In this document: positions 30,890 to 39,390 of the stretch, piece after piece | Layout of the letters: the number at the start of each line of letters is the position of its first letter | Numbering within the stretch: the first letter of the stretch is position 1 | DNA from: Paraburkholderia polaris | GTDB lineage: Bacteria; Pseudomonadota; Gammaproteobacteria; Burkholderiales; Burkholderiaceae | DNA length: 64,000 nt | Assembly (NCBI RefSeq): GCF_012927345.1 | Contig: NZ_JABBGJ010000028.1 | Location: 1 to 64,000 of the forward strand | Reading direction: 5' to 3' | Translations under genes and position numbers: made by a program | The notes under the pieces: model-generated | The model's input: only the letters and a program-made list of their open reading frames with translations | What the model was told of the DNA's origin: nothing | Database searches by the model: none

Positions 30890-31543
30890 TCAAAACTCCA
30901 CGTCCAGTTCGTCGATTTCCTCCACTTCCTGCTGCGCGTCCGCGATCCACTGCTGCATTTCAGGCAGTGCCATGATGCGCTGCCCGTAGTCGACAATCTC
31001 CGGATCCAGCTTCACATCGTAGGTAACGAAACGCGTCACCACCGGCGCGTACATCGCATCCGCCGCACTGCGTTCGCCAAACAGAAACGGCCCGCCGTAC
31101 TGCTGCAAGCACTCGCTCCAGATCGTCACGATACGATCGATATCCGATTGCGCCCGGGCCCACACCTTGAAGCCCGGAAAATGCGCTTTGAGGTTCATCG
31201 GCAATGCCGAGCGTAGCGAACCAAAACCCGAATGCATCTCACCGCAAATCGAGCGGCAATGCGCTCGCGCGCGGGTATCTTTCGGCAGCAGCGCTGCTTC
31301 CGGTTTCACCTCGTTCAGATATTCGGCAATCGCCAGGGTGTCCCAGATCTTGATGTCGTCGTGAAAGAGACACGGCACCAGAATTGACGGCGACAGTAGC
31401 AGCAATTCGGCGCGCGCGGCGGGATCGTCGATCGACATCACGATCTCTTCGAAAGGCAGGCCACTGAACTTCGTCAGCAGCCAGCCGCGCAACGACCACG
31501 AAGAATAGTTCTTGCTGCTGATGGTGAGCGTAGTATTGGCCAT
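30890..31543 (-). CDS. glutathione S-transferase family protein
   Basis: The ATG at 31543 (MANTTLTISSKN) follows a strong GGAGGAG site and gives 217 residues. An upstream frame extension is spurious. The N-terminal thioredoxin-like domain contains SSWSLRGWLLTKFSGLPFEE and the glutathione-binding segment ILVPCLFHDDIKIWDTLAIAEYL. The helical C-terminal domain follows from about residue 90. It probably conjugates or reduces substrates with glutathione in the cytosol. The C-terminus is unusually acidic (QQEVEEIDELDVEF). Its stop lies 5 bp from the convergent chemoreceptor gene. Confidence 0.9.
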   Translation of the reverse strand: MANTTLTISSKNYSSWSLRGWLLTKFSGLPFEEIVMSIDDPAARAELLLLSPSILVPCLFHDDIKIWDTLAIAEYLNEVKPEAALLPKDTRARAHCRSICGEMHSGFGSLRSALPMNLKAHFPGFKVWARAQSDIDRIVTIWSECLQQYGGPFLFGERSAADAMYAPVVTRFVTYDVKLDPEIVDYGQRIMALPEMQQWIADAQQEVEEIDELDVEF

Positions 31544-31762
31544 ACGTTTCTCCTCCGGATGGGGCGTTCCGCCGACGCCTGACGATGCGCATGCACGTTG
31601 CCGTGCGCGGGCGCACCAAAGCGCGGCAATTTCGGCCCGCTGGCATGACTCGCGCAAATGCTATGCCAACGTGCAGGGACGGCCGCGTCAGTGCGACTGC
31701 ATGATTGGCACATGACTTGCCTCTATTCGGGCTCCTTCCTTTATTGCATTCGTGCGAAGGTT

Positions 31763-33208
31763 ATGAACCTGTTCGCATATCCCACATACCAGGCTTTCGC
31801 CGACTTGATGCTGCCAATGCGGCACGGCGCAGCGCTGGTGAATCATTCGCTCGACGCGTGGCCCGCGTTTGGCGACACGTCGCATGGACGCTCGGTACGC
31901 GCGGCCTGCGAGTTGTTGACGCTCGCGGGACTCACACCCGTCAGACCACCATTCGACATCGATAGCGTGGTGACGGAAGGCAAATCCGTACGGATCGTCG
32001 AGGAAGTGACAGCCCACACGCCGTTCTGTTCGCTGTTGCATTTCCGTAAGGATGCCGCCCTTTCGCATCCGCAGCCGCGCGTGCTGGTGATCGCGCCCAT
32101 GTCCGGCCACTTCGCGACGCTGCTGCGCGGCACCGTGTTGACGATGCTGGCCGAGCACGACGTCTACATCACCGATTGGCACAACCCGCGCGACGTGCCG
32201 CTGAGCCAAGGCCGTTTCGGCTTCAACGAATTCGTGCAGCACGTGATCGACTTCACCGAAACCATCGGACCGGGTGCGCATCTGCTGGCGGTGTGTCAGC
32301 CGACGGTCGCCGCATTGGCCGCGGTGGCGCTAATGGCCGCCGATGACAACCCCGCGCAACCCGCCAGCATGACGCTGATGGCGGGCCCGCTCGACACGCG
32401 CATCAACCCGACGCGCGTCAACGAACTGGCCAAGAGCAAGCCGATCGAGTGGTTCGAGCAGAACCTGATCAGCGCGGTGCCGTTCGGTTTTGCGGGCGCG
32501 CAGCGTCGCGTGTATCCGGGCTTCGTGCAGCTGACCGCGTTTATGTCGATGAACCTCGGCCGCCATCTCGACTCGTTCGAGACCATGTATTACGAACGTG
32601 CCAAAGGCGATCCGGCGAAGGCCGACACGATCCACACTTTCTATGAAGAATACTTCGCGACGATGGATCTGACAGCCGATTTCTATCTGGAGACCGTCGA
32701 TACGGTTTTTCAGCGGCATGCGCTGCCGTTGCATGAGCTCGAAGTGGAGGGGCGGCTTGTGGAACCTTCGAAGATCCGCCGCACTGCGCTGCTGACCGTG
32801 GAGGGCGAAAAGGACGATATCTGCGCGGTTGGTCAGACGCTCGCCGCGCAGGACATGTGCGACAAATTGCGGCCGTATCTGAAGACGCATCATGTGCAAA
32901 CCGGTGTGGGGCACTATGGCGTGTTCAATGGACATCGGTGGGAGCGGCAGATTTATCCGCGCGTGCGGGCCGTGATCTACGACAACGAACCGCGGGCGGT
33001 GCTGGTGAGTTCGCGGGCGCGCACGATTCAGCCGATGTCGGTGGCCGCGGCTTCTGAGGTGATTGCAGCAGCGCCGGCCGCGTCGGCGGTGGGTGATGTC
33101 GAAATCGATACCGGCGTGATTACTGCTGCGGCGGATGGAGCCAGCGCCGCCGCCAAGCCGCAGCAGGGGTCACCGGCGCCACGCCGACGGCCACCGGCGA
33201 CGCAGTGA
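31763..33208 (+). CDS. phaZ: intracellular polyhydroxyalkanoate (PHB) depolymerase
   Basis: The ATG at 31763 (MNLFAYPTYQAFADLM) gives 481 residues. The sequence follows the Ralstonia-type intracellular PhaZ: PMSGHFATLLRGTVLTMLAEH, DVYITDWHNPRDVPLSQG, a lipase-box-like CQPTV with the nucleophilic Cys, an Asp in VEGEKDDICAVGQT, and the His in GVGHYGVFNG. It degrades stored PHB granules to release 3-hydroxybutyrate. An Ala/Pro-rich tail (about 430-481) extends beyond the catalytic domain. No pha synthesis genes are nearby. A terminator hairpin follows the stop. Confidence 0.9.
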   Translation: MNLFAYPTYQAFADLMLPMRHGAALVNHSLDAWPAFGDTSHGRSVRAACELLTLAGLTPVRPPFDIDSVVTEGKSVRIVEEVTAHTPFCSLLHFRKDAALSHPQPRVLVIAPMSGHFATLLRGTVLTMLAEHDVYITDWHNPRDVPLSQGRFGFNEFVQHVIDFTETIGPGAHLLAVCQPTVAALAAVALMAADDNPAQPASMTLMAGPLDTRINPTRVNELAKSKPIEWFEQNLISAVPFGFAGAQRRVYPGFVQLTAFMSMNLGRHLDSFETMYYERAKGDPAKADTIHTFYEEYFATMDLTADFYLETVDTVFQRHALPLHELEVEGRLVEPSKIRRTALLTVEGEKDDICAVGQTLAAQDMCDKLRPYLKTHHVQTGVGHYGVFNGHRWERQIYPRVRAVIYDNEPRAVLVSSRARTIQPMSVAAASEVIAAAPAASAVGDVEIDTGVITAAADGASAAAKPQQGSPAPRRRPPATQ

Positions 33209-33223
33209 TCTGTTCGTTCAGAT

Positions 33224-33254
33224 GACCGCATCGTGCAAACGATGCGGTCGTTTC
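33224..33254 (+). terminator. intrinsic terminator after phaZ
   Basis: Arms GACCGCATCGT and ACGATGCGGTC pair perfectly around a GCAA loop and are followed by a T-rich tract. It lies 15 bases past the stop. Confidence 0.8.
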
Positions 33255-33383
33255 TTCAGGTAGCCAAATGTGCGGAAGTCGTGGCGGCTTCTTCGGGCGA
33301 TCACTGCATCAACGACTCGGCCGCTCTCGGTGCAAGCCGTCACCGGCCTCGTTATGCGAGCGCAGCGGCCCAGCTTCAGCTAC

Positions 33384-33818
33384 TCAAGCCGCGACGCTTT
33401 TCCACGGCTGCACGGCAGGCACTTCGCACGGACCTTCGACTTCAATCGACTTGAAATCGGCCGGCGACACGATTTCGATGTACTCCATATCTTCTGAGTA
33501 ATCGAATAGATAATGGACGATGCCGGGCGCCTGATGCACGCAATCGCCGGCGGCGACGAGCGTCTCCCTGTCGCCGTACATGAAGCGTGCCCAGCCCTTC
33601 AGCATGATCACAATGTGGAAATCGGCCTCATGGCGGTGCCAACCGGTGCCTTGCTCTGGTGCGTGATTCGCCTTGACGAGTTGCGCCAGCACCTTGCCGC
33701 CGGTTGCCTGCGCGATGCCTAAATCGCGGTAGAGAAAAAAGTCGCGTAGGCCCTGATCCACGTAGGACGTGTCTTGCGGACGGACATGGCTGAACTGCGT
33801 GGCGAATTCGGTGGACAT
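33384..33818 (-). CDS. cupin-domain protein
   Basis: The 144-residue protein is a single cupin barrel. Motif 1 is GTGWHRHEADFHIVIMLKG (about 60-78), with His, His and Glu/Asp positioned for a metal. Motif 2 (PGIVHYLFDYSEDMEYIEI, about 101-119) supplies the third His. Function is not defined by the sequence: small cupins act as isomerases, dioxygenases or binding proteins. The neighbouring flavin reductase gene is on the same strand 105 bp upstream and could belong to the same transcript. Confidence 0.87.
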   Translation of the reverse strand: MSTEFATQFSHVRPQDTSYVDQGLRDFFLYRDLGIAQATGGKVLAQLVKANHAPEQGTGWHRHEADFHIVIMLKGWARFMYGDRETLVAAGDCVHQAPGIVHYLFDYSEDMEYIEIVSPADFKSIEVEGPCEVPAVQPWKSVAA

Positions 33819-33923
33819 GATCGCGCTCCTCTTGAGTGAGCCGGCAGTTGAAAACGACGCGTTGGAGCGTCGTTTGCAAGCATCAAGCGGGCCAGTTTGC
33901 GCGGGGTTTTGCGATGCGAACTA

Positions 33924-34535
33924 TTACGCGGTCGGGCGGAACATCTGGAACATCTCGCCGATTTCCGCGTAGTCGGCACGATAGCCGGCGCGCATGATCG
34001 GCTGCGCTGCATGGGTGTCGAACAGGCCGTCTTTCAGATAGGCCTCGTTGATATGGACGCCGACCACTTGCCCAAGCGACAGGTAGTTGTCCATCGGCTT
34101 GCCGTCGAGGGTGTGCAAACGCACCACTTGCAGCAGCTTGCATTCGAGCGCGGCCGGCGATTCGGCGACGTGCGGCACGGCGACGTTGCGGCCGGCCGCG
34201 GGCGTAAGGCCGGCGAGTTCGAATTCGTCGACGTGCGGCGGGACGGGTGCGGAGGAACGGTTCATCTGCTCGGCGAGCGGCTTGCCGGCAAGATTCCAGA
34301 CGAACTCGCCAGTCGCTTCGATGTTGGCGATGCTGTCTTTACGGCCTTCGCTGCAGAAGCCGATGATCGGCGGGAAGCTGGCGAAGGCGCCGAAGAAGCT
34401 GTAGGGCGCGAGGTTCAGCGTGCCGTCGGTGGCGCGTGAGGAAATCCAGCCGATCAGGCGCGGGGCGACGATGGCCTTGAACGGGTCATGCGGGAGGCCG
34501 TGACCGGCAGCGGGGTCGTAGAAGTAGTGGGACAT
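33924..34535 (-). CDS. flavin reductase family / FMN-binding split-barrel protein
   Basis: The 203-residue protein opens with the family pattern HYFYDPAAGHGLPHDPF and PRLIGWISSRATDGTLNLAPYSFF (about 28-52). The flavin-binding segment FNAFSS-like NLAPYSFFGAFASFPPIIGF follows, and a later segment reads FVWNLAGKPLAEQMN. It binds FMN and probably uses NAD(P)H as an oxidoreductase. The substrate is unknown. It may be co-transcribed with the downstream cupin gene. Confidence 0.88.
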   Translation of the reverse strand: MSHYFYDPAAGHGLPHDPFKAIVAPRLIGWISSRATDGTLNLAPYSFFGAFASFPPIIGFCSEGRKDSIANIEATGEFVWNLAGKPLAEQMNRSSAPVPPHVDEFELAGLTPAAGRNVAVPHVAESPAALECKLLQVVRLHTLDGKPMDNYLSLGQVVGVHINEAYLKDGLFDTHAAQPIMRAGYRADYAEIGEMFQMFRPTA

Positions 34536-34680
34536 GGGTTCGCGTTGGGGGTTTGCGGGTGAGGCGGGAGAGTATTTATACCGCAGACTTGCTGGGGCTG
34601 CTGGGGGGGGGTTGAAGAGGTGCGGCTATTGGCCCTTCCGAGGGTTGCAGCTGATCGATTGGCTGCGCGATTCACACTTA

Positions 34681-34777
34681 ACAGGTTTTGGACTGTTAAT
34701 TAAAATTACAGCCTAAAACTTGTATATTCAATTTACAGCTTAATACCTGTATTTTTGTGCTACAGTCCAGAGACTGT
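34681..34777 (+). promoter_or_regulatory. four operator palindromes upstream of hipBA, spaced 27 bp
   Basis: Four 16-bp boxes share the pattern ACAG-N8-CTGT or TTGT: ACAGGTTTTGGACTGT (34681), ACAGCCTAAAACTTGT (34708), ACAGCTTAATACCTGT (34735) and ACAGTCCAGAGACTGT (34762). Start-to-start spacing is exactly 27 bp throughout. The array ends 21 bases before hipB. E. coli hipBA also has four HipB operators, with a different sequence, so autoregulation by HipB/HipA is the natural reading. Confidence 0.9.
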
Positions 34778-34797
34778 ACGGGCCTGAAGAAAATCCA

Positions 34798-35193
34798 ATG
34801 GATTACGCTATCAAGACGCTAAGTCAGCTCCGCCCCATACTGCTGGGCTTCCGCAAGTCCGCAGGGCTCACACAAGCTGCGGTGGCCGAACTGTTAGGAA
34901 TCACCCAGCAAAGCTACGCGCAACTGGAAGCCAATCCGGCATCGGCGAGCGTAGAGCGGCTCTTTAAGGTCATGCGTTTGCTGAACGTGGAGCTGCGCAT
35001 GAGTCAGACGTCATCCGCGCCTGGCAGTGAACCGGCGCAGACCGACGCGCCAAGGCGTCAACGGCCAGTCCCCGCCGCGAAGAAAGCAAAACCTTCGTCT
35101 GCGGCCAACCGCACAGGCCCGCCCCAGAAGGCGCCGAGTTCGAAGCAGCCCGTTGGTGGGATCACGACCAAAAAGAAAAGGGAAAACTGGTAA
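34798..35193 (+). CDS. hipB: HipB-like antitoxin (XRE-family HTH) with long basic tail
   Basis: The 131-residue protein has an XRE helix-turn-helix (about 8-68; KSAGLTQAAVAELLGITQQS, LEANPASASVERLFKVMRLL). A Pro/Lys/Arg-rich tail of about 60 residues, not present in E. coli HipB (88 residues), then ends in RENW. E. coli HipB also ends in Trp, which contacts HipA. It should neutralise HipA and repress the operon through the four upstream boxes. HipA follows after 2 bases. Confidence 0.9.
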   Translation: MDYAIKTLSQLRPILLGFRKSAGLTQAAVAELLGITQQSYAQLEANPASASVERLFKVMRLLNVELRMSQTSSAPGSEPAQTDAPRRQRPVPAAKKAKPSSAANRTGPPQKAPSSKQPVGGITTKKKRENW

Positions 35194-35195
35194 TC

Positions 35196-36548
35196 ATGGC
35201 GCGCCGCTCTCAGACGCAACGACTCGACATCTGGATGAACGGCCTGCCCGTCGGCTACTGGGAAAAAGCACGGGAAGGGGACCGCCTGAGTTATCGCGAC
35301 GAGTGGATCGAAGATGAACAGGGGCGCCCGCTTTCCCTGTCGATGCCGTTCACACCCGGCAATCTGCCGTACCGCGGCGACGTGGTCAGCGCTTTCTTCG
35401 ACAATCTACTTCCCGATAGCGACGCCATTCGCCGGCGGTTGGCTCAACGGCATCGCACAGGCAGCACGCATGCTTTTGACCTGCTGGTAGCGCTTGGTCG
35501 TGACTGCGTTGGTGCGATCCAACTCCTCCCGCCTGACGAGCAACCCACCGATCTTTACGACATCTCTGGGACGCCGTTATCCGATCCGCAGGTTGCTCAG
35601 TTGCTGCGTAACGCAACCGCAGCAGCGCCGCTCGGCCAATACGATAGCGGTGCGGATCTGAGATTATCGATTGCTGGCGCCCAGGAGAAAACTGCGCTGC
35701 TGCGTCTTGATGAACAGTGGATCTATCCGGCCGGCAGCACGCCGACCACGCATATCTTCAAGCTCCCGCTCGGCCTCGTGGGGAACATGCAAGCGGACAT
35801 GAGGACATCGATTGAAAACGAATGGCTGTGCTCGAAAATCGTATCGGCGTATGGACTGCCCGCGGCGAATTGCGAGGTTGCAACGTTCGAGGACCAGAAA
35901 GCGCTCGTGGTCGAGCGTTTCGATCGTAGGCTGTCGAGTGACGCGAGCTGGATCGTGCGCCTTCCGCAGGAAGACATGTGCCAGGCCACTGGAAGGCCCT
36001 CACATCTGAAGTACCAAGCCGACGGTGGGCCGGGCATCGCCGAGATCATGGACGTATTGCTCGGCTCGGAAAAAGCGGATCACGATCGGCGGCAGTTCTT
36101 CAAGACCCAACTCGTGTTCTGGCTACTGGCAGCAACGGATGGGCATGCGAAAAACTTCAGCATTTTTCATTTACCTGGCGGGTTGTACCGGTCGACGCCA
36201 CTTTACGACGTGCTCTCCGCACATCCGATCATTGGCCCGGGACGGAATCAGATTGCGCGTCAGAAAGCGAAGATGGCGATGGCCGTTCGCGGCAGTGCGA
36301 ATCACTATCTGATCGACAAGATTCAACGTCGGCACTGGATTGAGCAGGCTCGGCGGGTTGGGTTGGGAAGCGAGACGGCGCAGGGCATCATTGCCGAAGT
36401 AGTTGACGCGACGGATCAAGTGATCAACGAGGTGAGCGGTCTGGTGCCTTCAGGATTTCCAAAGGGACTGGCGGAATCGATCCTGGGTGGAGTTGGGAGG
36501 CAGCGGAATAAGCTAGCAGCGACGCCGAGTCGGTCGTCAGCCGCGTAG
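35196..36548 (+). CDS. hipA: HipA-family serine/threonine kinase toxin
   Basis: The 450-residue protein has the N-terminal HipA_N domain (about 10-110, YRGDVVSAFFDNLLPDSDAIR). The kinase domain includes the P-loop-like SIAGAQEKTALL (158-169), the ATP-contacting Lys189 in HIFKLP, the catalytic Asp315 in ATDGHAKNFS and Asp338 in LYDVLSAHP. In E. coli HipA phosphorylates glutamyl-tRNA synthetase and induces dormancy. The target here is presumed, not shown. All key residues are present, so the toxin looks active. Arrangement and spacing confirm a toxin-antitoxin pair. Confidence 0.94.
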   Translation: MARRSQTQRLDIWMNGLPVGYWEKAREGDRLSYRDEWIEDEQGRPLSLSMPFTPGNLPYRGDVVSAFFDNLLPDSDAIRRRLAQRHRTGSTHAFDLLVALGRDCVGAIQLLPPDEQPTDLYDISGTPLSDPQVAQLLRNATAAAPLGQYDSGADLRLSIAGAQEKTALLRLDEQWIYPAGSTPTTHIFKLPLGLVGNMQADMRTSIENEWLCSKIVSAYGLPAANCEVATFEDQKALVVERFDRRLSSDASWIVRLPQEDMCQATGRPSHLKYQADGGPGIAEIMDVLLGSEKADHDRRQFFKTQLVFWLLAATDGHAKNFSIFHLPGGLYRSTPLYDVLSAHPIIGPGRNQIARQKAKMAMAVRGSANHYLIDKIQRRHWIEQARRVGLGSETAQGIIAEVVDATDQVINEVSGLVPSGFPKGLAESILGGVGRQRNKLAATPSRSSAA

Positions 36549-36577
36549 CAAGGAAAAGTGCCTCCCGCATAGCTCCA

Positions 36578-36711
36578 TTAACCGCGACCCATTACCTGCT
36601 TGCGGCCTTCCTTGATTCGCGCCAGATAGGCGTCGTCCCATTCATAGAAACCAGCGCCGCTGCGCAAGCCGACGCGTCCCGCGTTGACGCCCATCAACCC
36701 CTTGCCCACTA
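36578..36711 (-). pseudogene. C-terminal remnant of a 3-hydroxyacyl-CoA dehydrogenase-like gene
   Basis: The last 44 codons of a short open frame read GLMGVNAGRVGLRSGAGFYE then WDDAYLARIKEGRKQVMGRG. GR.GlrsGaGFYeW is the terminal signature of 3-hydroxyacyl/3-hydroxybutyryl-CoA dehydrogenases. The NAD-binding domain and the rest of the enzyme are absent, so this is a deletion remnant, or a short misread tail. Confidence 0.55.
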
Positions 36712-36806
36712 CGCCTATGACTGCCCTGTCCACGCCGCTCGCCTGCTGCCGTCGATGAAAGCTTTCGGGCATAGCGCAGCGCGCCGTTTCCGAGCCCCAA
36801 CATGAC

Positions 36807-36840
36807 AAAGCCGGTCTTCCGTGAGGAAGGACCGGCTTTT
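36807..36840 (-). terminator. hairpin between the remnant and the His-rich protein gene
   Basis: AAAGCCGGTC (36807) and GACCGGCTTT (36830) form a 10-bp stem with an inner TTCC / GGAA extension. It lies 40 bases past the stop of the minus-strand gene 36880-37185 and is T-rich on the plus strand, so direction is uncertain. Confidence 0.65.
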
Positions 36841-36879
36841 GGACTTCACGCCGCGGCATGCGGTGCCGTCATGCGCGCA

Positions 36880-37185
36880 TTAATAGTGCGGCGGCGGCGG
36901 GCGATGGTCGTCGCCGTGATGGTGCGGATCATAGTCGTGCGGGTGATGACGCATCCAGTCGTCATGGGCCCAGTAGCGATGGCCGTCGTAGTAACGATCG
37001 CCATGCCAGCCGATGTTGATCGACACGCCCACCGGCATCATGTGCGGCTGACCGTAAGCCGCCGGTCCCGGACCATTCTCCACAACCACCCGTTCCTGGG
37101 CGAAAGCACTGCCGGCTGCGAGCAACGCGCCGCCCGCCAGCAAGGTTGCAATAATCGAACGCGGTGTTTTGTTAAAGGTTTTCAT
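36880..37185 (-). CDS. small secreted His-rich protein
   Basis: The 101-residue protein starts with a clear signal peptide (residues 1-29, ending GSAFAQE). The mature part ends in a strongly His/Asp/Pro-rich tail (HHPHDYDPHHHGDDHRPPPP), in which about 12 of the last 30 residues are His. Such tails bind divalent metals, so a periplasmic metal-binding or buffering role is possible. No family was recognised. Confidence 0.75.
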   Translation of the reverse strand: MKTFNKTPRSIIATLLAGGALLAAGSAFAQERVVVENGPGPAAYGQPHMMPVGVSINIGWHGDRYYDGHRYWAHDDWMRHHPHDYDPHHHGDDHRPPPPHY

Positions 37186-37506
37186 AGTGACCTCCCATAC
37201 AAAGTTTTTGTATCAAGCCAGCGCCCGTGTTCGGTCAACATCGAACCGCGATTTTGAGTTCGGACCAGACGCCGTACGCTTGAAACCAACTTTAGCGGTG
37301 GAAACTGCATGAAGACGTGAGCACTTGTAAGCACACGTTTCATAGAAAGGGACGGATGGAGAGCAGCCTTTTGGGTGTCCGCCGCCCGTCTACAGCGCAT
37401 GCGCGGCGAATCAACGCGATGGCACGACGGCACCTTGTCAGGCGTCGTTACATTCATTTCGGCCAGGAAATATTCGGAAAGACTGGGAATTGGGCGGTAA
37501 CCGCCC

Positions 37507-37548
37507 AAAAAACAAAAGCCACGGCACGCGTTTCGCGGGCGGTGGCTT
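37507..37548 (-). terminator. intrinsic terminator of the 52-residue protein gene
   Basis: On the minus strand AAGCCAC (37548-37542) pairs with GTGGCTT (37522-37516) and TTGTTTTTT follows. It lies about 75 bases past the stop of the small gene at 37622. The rest of 37186-37621 shows no supported gene. Confidence 0.75.
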
Positions 37549-37621
37549 CAATGACGCGAGGCGCACTCGACGTGCGCGCCCACGCGCGGTGGTCCGCGCT
37601 CAGGCCGTACAACTTTGCTTT

Positions 37622-37780
37622 TTAGTCGCTCAGCTTGACGCCGAACAACGTTGATTGCGCTTTGCGCATGCGCTCTGCTTCGCGGCTACGCGCTGCATAC
37701 GAGTAGTCCGAATCCAGCGGCAGATGGGGCGACGCAAAGAGGTCGCTGACCTTTTGGAACAGTGCAAAAATGAAGCTCAT
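37622..37780 (-). CDS. 52-residue protein of unknown function
   Basis: This short frame has an ATG at 37780 behind a GGGAG ribosome site. The product opens MSFIFALFQKVSDLFASP, probably an amphipathic helix, and continues SDYSYAARSREAERMRKAQS to the end FGVKLSD. It was not recognised as a named family. The good ribosome site, the tight promoter region with paired palindromes upstream and the terminator downstream all favour a real, independently transcribed small gene. Confidence 0.75.
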   Translation of the reverse strand: MSFIFALFQKVSDLFASPHLPLDSDYSYAARSREAERMRKAQSTLFGVKLSD

Positions 37781-37810
37781 GGCGACTCCCGGTTAGTTAC
37801 TGCATTTGCT

Positions 37811-37847
37811 AGGGTTTTCCCTTAAGAAGCATTATAGGGTTTTCCCT
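37811..37847 (-). promoter_or_regulatory. paired AGGGTTTTCCCT palindromes over the promoter of the 52-residue protein gene
   Basis: Two identical 12-bp imperfect palindromes AGGGTTTTCCCT start at 37811 and 37836, 25 bp apart. On the minus strand the upstream one abuts a perfect TATAAT -10 box, so a bound protein would cover the promoter and start region. The regulator is unknown. Confidence 0.7.
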
Positions 37848-38016
37848 AGTCAAAAGCTAGTGCAATGCAGCAATTTCTCGGGTGGTGTGTTGCCACAGGG
37901 TTTTTATCCATGATGCGTTGCACCATGACAACGTCCCCGTTTTTTTATATTTCAGGACGACACGCCTGCGAAGCAAACCGCCGCGCCAGCTTTCGCCAGC
38001 GCGGCGGCACCGACAC

Positions 38017-39390
38017 TCAGTGCGAGTTGGCTGCTTTCGGCTTGTGCGCGTGCTGTGCGCGCGCGCCGCGTTTGCCATGAGCGGGCGTGGCCGCGGCCGG
38101 CTGGGGCGCCGCGGTTGCGGCTGCGTCAGAAGCGGCAGTGGCCGCCGCCGCGTTGGCCATCGCTATGTGGGTGTCGAGCAAGCTGGCCATGGCAGCCTGC
38201 TGGTTCTGCATCATCTGTTCGATGCGGTGCTGCTGGGCGGTGGTTTCACGCGTCAAGCGCATTAGAAGCACCGTCTGCGTGATACCGATCGCAACCGTCA
38301 TCAGCAACGCGCCAACGACGATCGACAGCATCCATTTCATGCGGCGCGAATGGTCGGTGGCGGCGAGGCGTTGATCGGCGATCACGCCATATAGGGCGTC
38401 GACGGTATCGGCGAAGGCCGTCGCACGCGCGCGGTCGAGTTCAGGCGCGGCACGCAGCGCTGCCGCGGCAGCTTCGGCGCGCTGAGCTTCCCGAAAGGAG
38501 GGCGCCGCGAAAGAGGCGCTCGCATGCGCGGATGTGGGCGCAGATGCGGATGCTGGCGCGGATGCGGCCGCAGTTGCAGACGCATTGGCGGCCGGCTTCG
38601 GCTCGGCAACCGCCGCGCCGGAATCGGACCCGGACCCGGACGAAAACGACGCGCGCTCCGCTCCCACATTCGCGGCTTCGGCGCCGGCTGCTTCTCGCGA
38701 AGCCGTCGTCGCCTTGGCAAAGGTCGCCGCGAAGCGCTGCGGCGGCATAGGCGGCCTGGCACCGCCCGAAGTCGGTGCCGCCGCTGTATCTGTCGTCGCG
38801 GCACCCGGCTCGGCCGCCTGGCGCAGCGCGGTCACGCTGCGCGCCACGGTCGCCGCCGCCATCGCCGGCGTGAGCGGCGCGACCGCGTCGCGTGCCGAAG
38901 CCGCCGGCTTCTCTTCGGCCGGCACCTCTGCTGGCGCCTTCGCATCCCCGAAAGCCAGCTCGCCAACAGGCGATGCCGTCGCCTCCACGGCCTCCGTCTC
39001 CAGCCCGCTCAATTGCGCATTCACCGGCGCGGGATCATCGGACTTCGTGGCGCGAGGCGCGCGACGCGCCGCCCTTGCCTCCAGCGACACGCCGTCGGCA
39101 TCGATCGCGCCAACCGCTGCCAGCACGACATCGGGTAATTCGAAGCCATGCAGCGTGCCTTGCCGGACGTCGATGTTCATCGCTTCCAGCGTGGCGCGGG
39201 TGGGATCGTCAGGGAACAGATCGAGCGTGCTGTCGTCGCGTGAGGCATCGCTCAGTTGCGCGAGACGTTGTGCCGAGCGCGCGGCGCGCGCCAGCTTGTT
39301 TTCGGTTTCGGTCGAGACGGTGGCCTGACGCCGCTTCTTCGAAGCGGCGCGCTGAGGCCGGGACTGCGTGGATGCTGCGGAATCTGCCAT
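38017..39390 (-). CDS. Ala-rich membrane protein of unknown function
   Basis: The ATG at 39390 (MADSAASTQSRPQ) gives 457 residues. A GTG at 39432 is a less likely alternative. The N-terminal 90 residues are basic, then include DLFPDDPTRATLEAMNIDVRQG. A long Ala/Pro/Ser-rich low-complexity region follows, and one transmembrane helix near residues 350-372 (WMLSIVVGALLMTVAIGIT) precedes an Ala-rich, His/Lys-ending tail. Most of the chain is therefore probably cytoplasmic. No family was recognised, and no ribosome site is obvious. Confidence 0.7.
   Translation of the reverse strand: MADSAASTQSRPQRAASKKRRQATVSTETENKLARAARSAQRLAQLSDASRDDSTLDLFPDDPTRATLEAMNIDVRQGTLHGFELPDVVLAAVGAIDADGVSLEARAARRAPRATKSDDPAPVNAQLSGLETEAVEATASPVGELAFGDAKAPAEVPAEEKPAASARDAVAPLTPAMAAATVARSVTALRQAAEPGAATTDTAAAPTSGGARPPMPPQRFAATFAKATTASREAAGAEAANVGAERASFSSGSGSDSGAAVAEPKPAANASATAAASAPASASAPTSAHASASFAAPSFREAQRAEAAAAALRAAPELDRARATAFADTVDALYGVIADQRLAATDHSRRMKWMLSIVVGALLMTVAIGITQTVLLMRLTRETTAQQHRIEQMMQNQQAAMASLLDTHIAMANAAAATAASDAAATAAPQPAAATPAHGKRGARAQHAHKPKAANSH

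Noticed and set aside
34681..34777. Four 27-bp-spaced boxes that could be replication iterons
   Set aside because: They sit directly before hipB, are palindromic rather than directional, and no rep gene is present.
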